Below, one piece after another: positions 27,884-37,042 of a stretch of 64,000 nucleotides of DNA. The notes below the pieces were generated by a model that ran no database searches, was not told the DNA's origin, and was given only the letters and a program-made list of their open reading frames with translations. Source of the stretch: G963663775 sp963663775 (GTDB lineage: Bacteria; Bacillota; Clostridia; Oscillospirales; Butyricicoccaceae); assembly GCA_963663775.1 (NCBI GenBank), contig OY760624.1, forward strand, positions 2,542,001 to 2,606,000. Direction: 5' to 3'. A program made the translations under genes and the position numbers. Every line of letters begins with the position of its first letter. The stretch's first letter is position 1.

Positions 27884-27918
27884 GGGTTCTGCAATGTGCA
27901 GAACCCGTTGCCGGCAAC
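27884..27918. other. Tandem hairpin and palindrome upstream of the helicase
   Basis: A perfect 10-bp hairpin with a three-base loop (27884-27906, arm GGGTTCTGCA) is followed with no gap by the 12-bp palindrome GTTGCCGGCAAC (27907-27918). Neither has a clear U-tract on either strand, so this is not an obvious intrinsic terminator. It lies between the CpXC gene end and the helicase start and may be a leader or processing structure. Confidence 0.5.
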
Positions 27919-27935
27919 CGAAAGCAACGCTGCGA

Positions 27936-28568
27936 TTATCCCTCGTGCAGCATTTCCAGCGTTTCGGTTGCCCAGTTCATGTCAATCTTGACAAAATTTC
28001 TTGCAGGTGTAAACAAGCGTTCCTGCACATCCTGCGCAATCTTGCGATAGGTATCCCCTTGCATAGTCACATATTGTTCTGCGCCATCGGACAGCACCAC
28101 CGCAAATGTAAAGCTTCCGTCCCGCTCGTCCAAATGATGCAGCACCAAATCCACAATGTCAAAGCTGCGCTGCAGCTGCATCGCCAAGACCAATTTCATG
28201 AGTTCCACCGCACGGTCATCTAAGCCCTGCTCCAAAATCATGATTTTTTCACGAAACGCATTGAGGGTTTCGACTTGCCGCAGCGTGTAATCGGTCAATG
28301 GCTGCACGCCCGAAGCATCCGGCGCATCGCCTGCTCCATCTGGAGAAAGCCACACCATGAATGCTGCCGACATATCGTGATATAAACACGGGTCGATGAC
28401 CAGCGAAGTTTTGCCGCATATAGGGCAGCGCCATTCAAAACAGGACAAATCCTGTACTTTTGCTCGCATTTCCGGCTGCAAATCCACATTGATACGCTGC
28501 AAAACCTCCCGCTCGCGTGTGTTTTTACAATGCGGACATACAAACTGCTCTATTTTTGCTTTGGACAT
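27936..28568 (-). CDS. CpXC domain protein
   Basis: This 210-residue protein begins MSKAKIEQFVCPHCKNTRE and later has WRCPICGKTSLV. This pair of CPxC motifs is typical of the CpXC domain, a predicted zinc-ribbon fold. The rest is acidic, with a DDRAVELMKLVLAMQLQRS helix, and has no membrane segment. The molecular function of the family is not known. The ATG at 28568 has GGAGG nine bases upstream. It is transcribed toward the helicase gene. Confidence 0.8.
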   Translation of the reverse strand: MSKAKIEQFVCPHCKNTREREVLQRINVDLQPEMRAKVQDLSCFEWRCPICGKTSLVIDPCLYHDMSAAFMVWLSPDGAGDAPDASGVQPLTDYTLRQVETLNAFREKIMILEQGLDDRAVELMKLVLAMQLQRSFDIVDLVLHHLDERDGSFTFAVVLSDGAEQYVTMQGDTYRKIAQDVQERLFTPARNFVKIDMNWATETLEMLHEG

Positions 28569-28811
28569 GTAAAACTTCCTCCTGGTCTGACCATCCATCA
28601 GTCATACGACTTAACTGTTTTTCAGTATATCATATTCATTCATAAAATTACAGCTATTTTCTTTAGATATTTTCCAACGTTTTCTGCGAGATATGGAAAA
28701 TGAATCCCGCACATGAGAAATGTAAAGTGCGGTTTACAGGGATACAGCTTGATTTTTCTAAAATTTAGGGGTACTATAAAGTAGTATTTTAAATCATACA
28801 GGAGGTATCCG

Positions 28812-29315
28812 ATGACTGAATTTTTAGAAATCTCGCCTGCCGAGGACTTATCGGCACTTGCCGCCTTGGCAAAAGAGATTTGGACAGAATACTACACGCC
28901 CCTGCTTGGTGCTGCGCAAGTCGACTATATGCTGACAAACATTCAAAGCGAAGCACCCATGCGCCGCCAAATGGAGCAAGCATCCTATCGTTATTTTTTT
29001 CTGCGGCACGGCACGGAAACCGTTGGGTATCTCGGTGTGCAAACACAGGACAACGCCCTGTTTCTCAGCAAGCTTTATGTGAAAAAATCGGCACGCGGCA
29101 AAGGAACGGCAAGAGATGTCATGGCGTTTTTAGAGGGTTGGGCACGCGGTGCACGTTTGCAAAAAATCAAGCTCACGGTTAATCGCGGCAACACCGACTC
29201 CATTAAAACCTATGAGCGCCTGCATTTTTCCAATGTTGGTATTGTAGACAGTCCTATCGGGGAAGGCTATGTCATGGAAGATTACGTCTTTGAAAAGCCC
29301 TTCGCTCATGCTTAA
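28812..29315 (+). CDS. GNAT family N-acetyltransferase
   Basis: This 167-residue protein has the GNAT fold. The acetyl-CoA pyrophosphate-binding loop is ARGKGTA at residues 94-100, preceded by the strand LFLSKLYVKKS and followed by LTVNRGNTDSIKTYERLHF. It probably acetylates an amine on a small molecule or a protein N-terminus; the substrate cannot be inferred. An AGGAGG lies six bases before the ATG. It is divergent from the CpXC gene and 105 bases upstream of glgP. Confidence 0.9.
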   Translation: MTEFLEISPAEDLSALAALAKEIWTEYYTPLLGAAQVDYMLTNIQSEAPMRRQMEQASYRYFFLRHGTETVGYLGVQTQDNALFLSKLYVKKSARGKGTARDVMAFLEGWARGARLQKIKLTVNRGNTDSIKTYERLHFSNVGIVDSPIGEGYVMEDYVFEKPFAHA

Positions 29316-29420
29316 CCTTCGCTTTCCGTTTATATCGCATCTCTGCTATTCACCCATGCAATGCAAATTTCCAAACCGCTGCTGATTTCAACATCCAACC
29401 ATCATCAGGAGGTATCAGAA

Positions 29421-31682
29421 ATGAAAGAACAATTGCTCAACCGCATCTCTGCATGCTATGGAAAGTCCATTGAAAACTGCTCTGCTTCGGAAATTTACGA
29501 AGTGCTGCTGCAGCTGACCGCCGAACATCTGCAAAATCTGCCGCCCAATGCAGGCAAAAAACAGCTTTACTACATCTCTGCAGAATTTCTCATCGGCAAG
29601 CTATTGTCCAATAATCTGATTGCACTCGGCGAATATGATGCACTTGACGCATTGCTGCGTACACATGGCACCTCTTTGGCGCAGATTGAAGAGGCAGAGC
29701 CAGAACCATCGCTTGGCAACGGCGGCTTGGGTCGTCTGGCAGCATGCTTTTTGGACTCTATTGCAACCTTGGGGTTACCTGGAGCAGGTATCGGGCTGAA
29801 TTATCATTTAGGGCTCTTCCGCCAAACCTTTGCCCAGCGGCAGCAATGCGCCGTTCCAGATGCTTGGATTGCGCCGCAAAGTTGGCTGCATCGCCAACCC
29901 ACAAGCTATGAAGTGCCGTTTGGCAGCTGCACCGTCCGTTCGACGCTGTATGATATTGATGTTGCCGGATATGGCGGCGGACTTTGCAAACTGCATTTGT
30001 TCGATTTGGATACTGTAGATGAAAGCATTGTGCATGACGGGATTTTGTTTGACAAACAGGATATTTCACGGAATCTCACGCTGTTTCTCTATCCGGACGA
30101 CAGCGACCAAGATGGTCAGCTGCTGCGCATTTATCAGCAGTATTTCATGGTGTCCAATGCCGCACAGCTGATTCTGGACGAAGCCATTTCCAAAGGCTGC
30201 AAACTGCATGACCTTGCGGACTATGTGGTGATTCAAATCAATGATACGCACCCCAGCATGATTATCCCCGAGCTGATTCGATTGCTGCAGCTGCGCAGCA
30301 TCGCACTAGACGAAGCCATTGCTATTGTTTCTTCCGTCTGTGCTTATACCAACCACACCATCTTAGCCGAAGCCTTAGAAACTTGGCCGCTCGCCTATTT
30401 AGAGCAGGTCGTACCACATCTTATCCCCATTATTCAAGAACTGCACACCCGCATTGCCGAAAAATATGCTGACCCTACAGTGGACATCATTGATGAGGAC
30501 GAGCGGGTACACATGGCGCACATGGACATCCATTATGGTTTCAGTGTCAACGGCGTTGCCGCTCTGCACACGGAAATTCTGAAAAACAGCGAACTGCATC
30601 CCTTTCATGTGCTATATCCCAACAAGTTCAATAACAAAACCAATGGCATCACCTTTCGCCGCTGGCTGCTGCACTGTAATCACCCGCTCGCAAACCTTTT
30701 GACAGAGCTTATCGGTGACGGCTACAAGAAGGACGCACAAGAGCTGCAAAAACTGTTGGCATATCAAGATGACCCTGCGGTGCTGCAGCGGCTATTGCAG
30801 GTGAAAAGCGATGCCAAACATCGCGCTGTATCGTTTTTACGAGAAAACACCGGTCGTTTTGTGCCAGAGAACTCTATTTTCGATATTCAAATCAAACGTT
30901 TGCATGAATATAAGCGTCAACAGATGAACGCCCTGTATATCATCGATAAATATCTGGAAATAAAATCCGGCAAACTGCCGCCTGTGCCGATTACCTGTAT
31001 TTTTGGCGCAAAAGCTGCCCCTGCTTATCGCATCGCACAGGACATCATCCATTTGCTGCTGTGTTTGCAGGATTTGACCGCCAACGATGCGCAAGTCAGT
31101 CCTTGGCTGCGTGTTATAATGGTCGAAAACTATAATGTCACCGCAGCAGAAAAGTTGATTCCTGCCTGCGACCTTTCCGAGCAAATTTCGCTCGCCTCCA
31201 AAGAAGCCAGTGGCACAGGCAACATGAAATTCATGCTGAACGGTGCTGTCACGCTGGGTACGATGGATGGCGCAAATGTGGAAATTGCAGACCTTGCAGG
31301 CGCAGAAAACATCTATTCGTTTGGTGCATCTTCGCAAGAGGTCATACAGCATTATGAAGAGAAAGACTACAGCGCCTTTGATTTCTACGCCCAACAAGAT
31401 CGCATCGGTCGTCTGGTCGATTTTTTGATGAGCCGAGAATTGATTGCTCTTGGCAATCGTCCGTGTCTGGCACGCCTGCACAAAGAACTGATTGCGAAGG
31501 ATTGGTTCATGACGCTTTTAGACTTGGAAGCCTATATTGCCCAAAAGGACCGTGCCATTGCAGACTATACCAACCGTACTGCATGGGCAAAGAAAATGCT
31601 GATTAACATCGCAAATGCAGGCTTCTTCTCTTCTGATCGTACGATTGCGCAATACAACGATGACATTTGGCATTTAACTTGA
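29421..31682 (+). CDS. glgP: Glycogen/starch/alpha-glucan phosphorylase
   Basis: This 753-residue PLP enzyme releases glucose-1-phosphate from alpha-1,4-glucans. The N-terminal signature EPSLGNGGLGRLAACFLDS and the PLP-lysine signature EASGTGNMKFMLNGAVTLGT are both present. The segment IKRLHEYKRQQMN is also characteristic. The ATG at 29421 has AGGAGG upstream; an earlier in-frame ATG at 29361 lacks one. No other glycogen gene is nearby, so it is a stand-alone catabolic enzyme here. A terminator follows at 31756. Confidence 0.97.
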   Translation: MKEQLLNRISACYGKSIENCSASEIYEVLLQLTAEHLQNLPPNAGKKQLYYISAEFLIGKLLSNNLIALGEYDALDALLRTHGTSLAQIEEAEPEPSLGNGGLGRLAACFLDSIATLGLPGAGIGLNYHLGLFRQTFAQRQQCAVPDAWIAPQSWLHRQPTSYEVPFGSCTVRSTLYDIDVAGYGGGLCKLHLFDLDTVDESIVHDGILFDKQDISRNLTLFLYPDDSDQDGQLLRIYQQYFMVSNAAQLILDEAISKGCKLHDLADYVVIQINDTHPSMIIPELIRLLQLRSIALDEAIAIVSSVCAYTNHTILAEALETWPLAYLEQVVPHLIPIIQELHTRIAEKYADPTVDIIDEDERVHMAHMDIHYGFSVNGVAALHTEILKNSELHPFHVLYPNKFNNKTNGITFRRWLLHCNHPLANLLTELIGDGYKKDAQELQKLLAYQDDPAVLQRLLQVKSDAKHRAVSFLRENTGRFVPENSIFDIQIKRLHEYKRQQMNALYIIDKYLEIKSGKLPPVPITCIFGAKAAPAYRIAQDIIHLLLCLQDLTANDAQVSPWLRVIMVENYNVTAAEKLIPACDLSEQISLASKEASGTGNMKFMLNGAVTLGTMDGANVEIADLAGAENIYSFGASSQEVIQHYEEKDYSAFDFYAQQDRIGRLVDFLMSRELIALGNRPCLARLHKELIAKDWFMTLLDLEAYIAQKDRAIADYTNRTAWAKKMLINIANAGFFSSDRTIAQYNDDIWHLT

Positions 31683-31755
31683 TTGTAGCTGCACATTTTC
31701 CATATCACTCCCCGCTGTGCACTGCAAGCGCACCCGTTCTTTTTTGATAACCTTT

Positions 31756-31799
31756 GCAGAAAGCAGCACCTGTCTTGGGTCTGCTTTCTGCTTTTCTCT
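31756..31799 (+). terminator. Terminator after glgP
   Basis: A perfect 11-bp stem, GCAGAAAGCAG with CTGCTTTCTGC (31756-31766 and 31781-31791), is followed by TTTTCTCT. It separates glgP from the transporter pair. Confidence 0.85.
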
Positions 31800-31819
31800 G
31801 TGAATTTTAAGGAGTATTT

Positions 31820-32362
31820 ATGAATCCCTGCAAAAATCTTTTTTTTACATTTATGAAAATCGGCTTATGCACCTTTGGTGGCGGCTATGCGATTTTACCG
31901 GTTTTGACCCGTGAAATTGCTGACAAAAAAGGCTGGGCAACCGAAGCGGAAATTATCGATTATTATGCCATCGGACAATGCACGCCCGGCATCATCGCCG
32001 TTAACAGTGCCACCTTTATCGGTTACAAACAGCATGGCGTGCGTGGTGCAATTGCAGCAACCACAGGACTGGTGTTTCCAAGTTTGGTGATTATCATTGT
32101 CGTTGCCTCTTGTATTCAGCAATTTTCGGATTATCCCGTGGTACAGCATGCCTTTTCTGGCATTCGGATTGCCGTCTGCGCTTTGGTGCTGCATGCGGTA
32201 TATACCATGAGCCGAAATGGTGTGGTGGATTGGCTCACAGCGCTTCTGCTCCTTGGCACGTTTCTTGCTGTGACAATCGGCAATCTTTCCCCCGTGCTGG
32301 CGATTTTAAGTGCAGGCGGCATCGGGGTGCTCTCCAGGCTGCTGGGGAGGTCGTCCAAATGA
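31820..32362 (+). CDS. Chromate transporter family protein, first half
   Basis: This 180-residue membrane protein matches one half of the CHR (chromate ion transporter) family. The N-terminus has the motif FGGGYAILPVLTREI, followed by YAIGQCTPGIIAVNSATFIGY. Several hydrophobic helices follow. Classical ChrA is a fusion of two such halves; here they are separate genes, and the second begins in an ATGA overlap. The substrate need not be chromate, since many short CHR proteins are uncharacterised. Confidence 0.9.
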   Translation: MNPCKNLFFTFMKIGLCTFGGGYAILPVLTREIADKKGWATEAEIIDYYAIGQCTPGIIAVNSATFIGYKQHGVRGAIAATTGLVFPSLVIIIVVASCIQQFSDYPVVQHAFSGIRIAVCALVLHAVYTMSRNGVVDWLTALLLLGTFLAVTIGNLSPVLAILSAGGIGVLSRLLGRSSK

Positions 32363-32925
32363 TTTATGCACAGCTGTTTTGGGAATTTTTAAAAACCGGA
32401 TTATTCTCCATCGGCGGCGGTTTGGCAACCCTGCCCTTTTTAAAATCTATGGCAGAACGCTATCCTTGGTTTTCTCCAGCCGACTTGCTGAATATGGTTG
32501 CCGTGTCAGAATCCACCCCTGGCTCTATCGGTGTCAATATGTCAACGTATACCGGCTTTCATTCCGCAGGTCTGCTCGGCGCAGTGCTTGCCACCTTCGC
32601 TTTGATTCTCCCATCCTTTTTTATCATCATCATGATTTCTAAGATGCTCCAGCGTTTTCGGGATTCCCACTTGGTGGAGTCGATTTTTTATGGACTCCGC
32701 CCTGCCTCTGCCGGATTGATTTTAGGTGCTATCAGTGAGGTCTTGTTGATGACGCTTCTGCACATTGACCTTTGGAACGGGTTTTCCAGCATTTTGCAGG
32801 TTTTGAATCTCCCCGCATTGCTGCTCTTTGCGGTTTTTGTGGTGTTGATTGCACACTTTCCCAAGGTGCATCCGATTGTGTTCATTGCCATCGGTGCTGT
32901 CTGCGGCATCTGCTATCCTTTTTGA
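32359..32925 (+). CDS. Chromate transporter family protein, second half
   Basis: This 188-residue partner has the same CHR pattern: FSIGGGLATLPFLKSM near the N-terminus, then VAVSESTPGSIGVNMSTYTGF, then hydrophobic helices. The ATG at 32359 overlaps the upstream stop as ATGA and follows GGGGAGG by eight bases. An open frame beginning at 32110 lies inside the first gene and is not used. The two probably form a heteromeric transporter with antiparallel halves, as is known for split CHR pairs. Confidence 0.9.
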   Translation: MIYAQLFWEFLKTGLFSIGGGLATLPFLKSMAERYPWFSPADLLNMVAVSESTPGSIGVNMSTYTGFHSAGLLGAVLATFALILPSFFIIIMISKMLQRFRDSHLVESIFYGLRPASAGLILGAISEVLLMTLLHIDLWNGFSSILQVLNLPALLLFAVFVVLIAHFPKVHPIVFIAIGAVCGICYPF

Positions 32926-32985
32926 TGCGCAATTTTCAGCTTTAGGCTGCAAAAAAGAGTTTTTGCAAAAACAATGGCAGTATAT

Positions 32986-33014
32986 TTGACAAACCGAACG
33001 AAATGTGCTATGCT
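32986..33014 (+). promoter_or_regulatory. Promoter of the thrS T-box leader
   Basis: A perfect TTGACA (32986-32991) and TATGCT (33009-33014) are separated by 17 bases. Transcription would start near 33021, leaving a leader of about 310 bases before thrS. Confidence 0.85.
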
Positions 33015-33020
33015 CATACC

Positions 33021-33303
33021 AAAATCGCAATCGGCAATGATGGAAACCAAATTTTCAATCCAACGTGTCTTACAGAGAGTGTCGTCTTGGCTGCGAACGC
33101 ACACAGATATGCAGAAAATTTGACCGATTCCGGAGCTTTGCAGGGAAAACCTTTTTACGGATGAACCTGCAGCGTCTCGTCCTCGTTACGGACTCCGAGC
33201 GGCGGCTTTCGCTTTCAAATGAAGGTCTGCAAGCAGGGTGGAACCGTGGGAATTGTTTGTTCTCACCCCTGATATTCATTATTTCAGGGGTGAGAACTTT
33301 TTT
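33021..33303 (+). promoter_or_regulatory. T-box riboswitch of thrS
   Basis: The leader carries the T-box sequence AGGGTGGAACCGTGGG at 33235-33250, directly before a terminator hairpin. Upstream there is room and structure for stem I, with AGAGAGTG near its base. Uncharged tRNA-Thr should bind and stabilise the antiterminator. A candidate specifier is the threonine codon ACC at 33123-33125, but I could not fold stem I rigorously, so the specifier call is weak. The element as a whole is firm. Confidence 0.93.
33259..33303 (+). terminator. T-box terminator before thrS
   Basis: A perfect 14-bp stem (33259-33272 with 33284-33297, core CTCACCCCTGA / TCAGGGGTGAG) is followed by six T residues. It is the off-state structure of the thrS T-box. 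Confidence 0.95.
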
Positions 33304-33332
33304 CTTGCCCCATCACACAGGAGGAAAATGCC

Positions 33333-35123
33333 ATGGCTGAAGAAAACATGTACACGTTTGAAAATCCGGAATACCGCAATACCTATCGGCATACGGTGTC
33401 GCACATCCTCGCACAGGCAGTGAAACGCTTGCACCCCGAGGTAAAGCTTGCAATTGGTCCTGCCATTGCTACCGGATTTTATTATGACTTTGATACACCA
33501 ACTCCTTTTACCCCAGAGGACTTAGTCGCCATCGAAGCGGAAATGCGCAAGATTTGCAAGGAAAAGCTGCATTTAGAGCGGTTTGAACTGCCTCGTGCAG
33601 AAGCCCGCAAGCTGATGGAGGAAAAAGAAGAGCCTTACAAAGTGGAGCTCATCGATGACCTTCCAGAGGATGCCGTCATTTCCTTCTACAAGCAGGGAGA
33701 CTTTGTCGACCTATGTGCAGGGCCGCATTTGGACAGCACCGGTCGTGTCAAAGGCAACGGCATCAAGCTGACCAGTGCGACAGGTGCATATTGGCGAGGG
33801 GACTCCAACCGCAAAATGCTGCAGCGTATCTATGGAACAGCATTCCCCAAGAAGGATGAACTGGATGCCTATTTGGCAGCGGTGGAAGATGCGAAAAAGC
33901 GTGACCATAATAAAATCGGTCGTGAGCTGGAGTATTTCACCACTGCTGACGTCATTGGTCAAGGTCTTCCGATTCTTCTGCCAAAGGGCGCACGCACCAT
34001 TCAGCTGCTGCAGCGGTTTGTGGAAGATGAAGAACAGCGCCGAGGCTATCTTTTGACCAAAACACCTTTGATGGCAAAGCGTGACTTGTATAAAATCTCC
34101 GGTCACTGGGATCACTATCGTGAGGGTATGTTCATCATGGGCGACCCCGATGATGAAACCAAAGAATGTTTTGCACTGCGTCCGATGACTTGTCCGTTCC
34201 AATACCAAGTCTTTTTAAACCGTCAGCGCTCTTATCGTGATTTGCCGATGCGTCTTGGAGAAACCTCTACCCTGTTCCGCAACGAAGAATCCGGCGAAAT
34301 GCATGGTTTGATTCGTGTACGGCAGTTCACCATTTCGGAAGGACATCTGATTCTGCGCCCCGACCAGCTGGAGGATGAATTCCGTGGCTGTTTGGAGCTG
34401 GCACAATATATGATGGAAACCCTTGGTTTGGCGGAGGATTGTTCCTATCGCTTCTCCCAGTGGGACCCGAACAACACCGATAAATATGAAGGCACTGCCG
34501 AGCAATGGAATGAAGCACAGTCCCTCATGGGCAAGATTTTGGACCATCTGAATGTGCCGTATGAAATCGGCATTGACGAGGCCGCTTTCTATGGTCCTAA
34601 GCTGGACATTCAGTGCAAAAATGTATTTGGCAAGGAAGATACGCTGATTACCATTCAAATTGACATGCTGCTTGCGAAAAAATTCGGCATGGAATATATC
34701 GGACAGGACGGCGAGCGCAAAACCCCGTATATCATCCACCGCACGTCTTTGGGCTGCTATGAACGCACCCTCGCCCTGCTTTTGGAAAAATATGCAGGTG
34801 CACTGCCCACTTGGATGGCACCCGAGCAAGTGCGCATGCTGCCCATGACCGACCGCAATGCAGATTATGCGTATGGCATCAAAGCCACCTTGGAGCAGCG
34901 TGGCTTCCGTGTGGAAATGGACGCACGCAGCGAAAAAATCGGCTATAAAATCCGTGAAGCACAGCTTGAAAAGGTCCCCTATATGCTGGTAGTCGGCGAT
35001 AAGGAGCAGGAAGCGGGACAGGTAGCTGTCCGTGACCGCCGTGACGGCAAAACCACCGTTATGCCTTTGGACGATTTCATCGAAAAGCTGTCTGCCGAAG
35101 TGGAGCAGCGCATCCACAACTAA
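33333..35123 (+). CDS. thrS: Threonyl-tRNA synthetase lacking the TGS domain
   Basis: This 596-residue enzyme charges tRNA-Thr. It begins almost directly with the editing domain: H20 and H24 in HTVSHILAQAV, and the second editing motif VDLCAGPHL. The class II catalytic core follows, with the zinc cysteine in RPMTCPFQYQ, then IHRTSLGCYERTLALLLEKYAG and an anticodon-binding domain. The N-terminal TGS (N1) domain of about 60 residues found in most bacterial ThrRS is absent. The ATG is set by AGGAGG eight bases upstream and the T-box terminator lies only 30 bases before it, so nothing is missing from the reading frame. Confidence 0.96.
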   Translation: MAEENMYTFENPEYRNTYRHTVSHILAQAVKRLHPEVKLAIGPAIATGFYYDFDTPTPFTPEDLVAIEAEMRKICKEKLHLERFELPRAEARKLMEEKEEPYKVELIDDLPEDAVISFYKQGDFVDLCAGPHLDSTGRVKGNGIKLTSATGAYWRGDSNRKMLQRIYGTAFPKKDELDAYLAAVEDAKKRDHNKIGRELEYFTTADVIGQGLPILLPKGARTIQLLQRFVEDEEQRRGYLLTKTPLMAKRDLYKISGHWDHYREGMFIMGDPDDETKECFALRPMTCPFQYQVFLNRQRSYRDLPMRLGETSTLFRNEESGEMHGLIRVRQFTISEGHLILRPDQLEDEFRGCLELAQYMMETLGLAEDCSYRFSQWDPNNTDKYEGTAEQWNEAQSLMGKILDHLNVPYEIGIDEAAFYGPKLDIQCKNVFGKEDTLITIQIDMLLAKKFGMEYIGQDGERKTPYIIHRTSLGCYERTLALLLEKYAGALPTWMAPEQVRMLPMTDRNADYAYGIKATLEQRGFRVEMDARSEKIGYKIREAQLEKVPYMLVVGDKEQEAGQVAVRDRRDGKTTVMPLDDFIEKLSAEVEQRIHN

Positions 35124-35135
35124 CACAATATTGCT

Positions 35136-35167
35136 GCCTGCATCCATCTCAACCGGTGGATGCAGGC
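35136..35167. terminator. Hairpin between convergent thrS and the following gene
   Basis: A perfect 11-bp stem (arm GCCTGCATCCA, 35136-35146 with 35157-35167) lies between the thrS stop and the convergent carboxypeptidase-regulatory-like gene. No U-tract is present on either strand, so termination efficiency is uncertain. Confidence 0.5.
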
Positions 35168-35184
35168 GCATATACCAACTTGTT

Positions 35185-35496
35185 TCAGTCGGGTTGCTCC
35201 AGCGTGCGTATCTGTCCGTCATTTTGATATACACGCACCAAATACAGCTTTCCCGAATCGAGCGGCCCAAATGCAAATTGTCCAAATTCATCGGTATACA
35301 GCGAGCCGATTGGTACATCCGGCGCACCGCCTCCACCAGACCGATACACCGCAACCAACGCCCCTGCAACCGGCTTCCCCGCCTCGTTCAGCACACTGCC
35401 GAGCAAGGCAGGTCGTGGGTCTGGCTTGATATGTATCACGGTTTCAATCAGCTCATTTTCCGATGGCTTTACATAGAATGTTTCAAATGCATTCAT
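35185..35496 (-). CDS. Small carboxypeptidase-regulatory-like domain protein
   Basis: This 103-residue protein contains one beta-sandwich of the carboxypeptidase-regulatory-like/SpaA type. The segment GSVLNEAGKPVAGALVAVYR is followed by YTDEFGQFAFGPL. It has no signal peptide, sortase motif or membrane helix, so its location is unclear. A GGGG lies 11 bases before the ATG. It stands alone, antisense to its neighbours thrS and proS. Stand-alone domains of this kind occur in Clostridia without known function. Confidence 0.75.
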   Translation of the reverse strand: MNAFETFYVKPSENELIETVIHIKPDPRPALLGSVLNEAGKPVAGALVAVYRSGGGGAPDVPIGSLYTDEFGQFAFGPLDSGKLYLVRVYQNDGQIRTLEQPD

Positions 35497-35587
35497 CTAG
35501 CATACAACCCCTTTTGATTTACGCAAATCCTTCATTTAGTATAGATTATGACTCCGCACCAGCGGAAGTGAAAGGAACTATAAACTT

Positions 35588-37027
35588 ATGGCAGAGAAAA
35601 AAAAGCTTGTCAGCGAAATTACATCTATGGATGTCGATTTTGCGCAATGGTATACAGATATTGTAAAAAAGGCTGAAATGATTGATTATTCCTCGGTCAA
35701 GGGCTGTGTCATCATGCGCCCCTATGCGCAGGCACTTTGGGAAAATATCCAAAAAACACTGGATGGTATGTTCAAGGAAACAGGACACGAAAATGTTGCA
35801 ATGCCGATTTTCATTCCTGAAAGTCTGCTGCAGCGTGAAAAAGACCATGTGGAAGGCTTTGCGCCGGAAGTTGCATGGGTAACCCACGGCGGTTCTGAAA
35901 AGCTAGAGGAGCGTTTGTGTGTCCGTCCGACTTCGGAAACCCTGTTCTGCGAACACTATGCCAAAATTGTCCGCTCTTGGCGTGATTTGCCGAAGCTCTA
36001 CAACCAATGGTGCTCTGTGGTTCGTTGGGAAAAAACCACCCGCCCGTTCCTGCGCTCCCGTGAGTTCTGGTGGCAGGAAGGTCACACTGTGCATGCAACA
36101 GCGGAAGAAGCACAGGAAGAAACCATGCGTATGCTAAACGTATATGCAGAATTCTGTGAAAAATATCTGGCAATCCCAGTTCTCAAGGGCAAGAAAACCG
36201 ACAAAGAACGCTTTGCAGGTGCTGTCGACACCTACACCATTGAAGCCATGATGCATGACGGCAAGGCATTGCAGTCCGGCACATCCCATTATTTTGGAGA
36301 TGGCTTTGCACGTGCTTTTGATATGCAATTCACCGACAACACCAACACCCTGCAATATATGCACCAAACCTCTTGGGGCGTTTCCACTCGTTTGATTGGT
36401 GCGATTATCATGACGCACGGTGATAATGAAGGTCTGGTGCTGCCGCCGAAAATCGCACCCACGCAGCTGGTTGTTATTCCGATTGCGTCCCACAAGCCCG
36501 GTGTCACCGAAAAAGCACAAGAATTGTTTGAGCAAATCAAAACCGCTGGCGTACGCAGCAAAATCGACCTGTCTGACAATTCTCCTGGTTGGAAATTCGC
36601 CGAATATGAAATGAAGGGTGTGCCCCTGCGTTTGGAAGTGGGGCCTCGTGACATTGAGCAAGGACAGTGCGTCTTGGTGCGCCGAGATACCCGCGAAAAG
36701 ACGGTTGTCAAATTTGAAGACCTAAATACCGTGATTCCTGCGCTTTTGAACTCCCTGCAGCAGGCACTGTTTGAAAAGGCGCTAAACAACCGCCAAGAGC
36801 ACACCTACACCGCAACCTCTTTGCAGGAAATGCAGGATATTTTGTCCGAACATACCGGTTTTATCAAATCTATGTGGTGCGGTGATTTGGCTTGTGAAGA
36901 AAAGGTGAAGGAAGAAACCGGCATGCCTTCCCGCTGCATGCCGCTGGAGCAGGAGCACATTGCAGATGTGTGCCCGATTTGCGGAAAACCTGCTGATAAA
37001 ATGATTGTTTGGGGCATTTCATACTAA
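35588..37027 (+). CDS. proS: Prolyl-tRNA synthetase (archaeal/eukaryotic-type, short form)
   Basis: This 479-residue enzyme charges tRNA-Pro. It lacks the large insertion editing domain of the E. coli-type enzyme. Class II motifs are visible in RPTSETLFCEHYAKIV, NQWCSVVRWEKTTRPFLRSREFWWQEGHT, and later HGDNEGLVLPPKIAPTQ. The C-terminal zinc-like domain has CGDLACEEKVKEETG, then CPICGKPA, ending in the typical terminal tyrosine (WGISY). It is probably co-transcribed with the mscS gene 15 bases downstream. Confidence 0.96.
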   Translation: MAEKKKLVSEITSMDVDFAQWYTDIVKKAEMIDYSSVKGCVIMRPYAQALWENIQKTLDGMFKETGHENVAMPIFIPESLLQREKDHVEGFAPEVAWVTHGGSEKLEERLCVRPTSETLFCEHYAKIVRSWRDLPKLYNQWCSVVRWEKTTRPFLRSREFWWQEGHTVHATAEEAQEETMRMLNVYAEFCEKYLAIPVLKGKKTDKERFAGAVDTYTIEAMMHDGKALQSGTSHYFGDGFARAFDMQFTDNTNTLQYMHQTSWGVSTRLIGAIIMTHGDNEGLVLPPKIAPTQLVVIPIASHKPGVTEKAQELFEQIKTAGVRSKIDLSDNSPGWKFAEYEMKGVPLRLEVGPRDIEQGQCVLVRRDTREKTVVKFEDLNTVIPALLNSLQQALFEKALNNRQEHTYTATSLQEMQDILSEHTGFIKSMWCGDLACEEKVKEETGMPSRCMPLEQEHIADVCPICGKPADKMIVWGISY

Positions 37028-37042
37028 AAGGAGGCGTTACAC

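Noticed and set aside
30837..31481. 214-codon minus-strand frame opposite glgP
   Set aside because: The glycogen phosphorylase signature motifs are on the other strand; there is no start site or recognisable domain here.
34215..35369. Long 384-codon open frame on the minus strand opposite thrS
   Set aside because: It is antisense to a complete, motif-perfect thrS, has no ribosome binding site and no family sequence.
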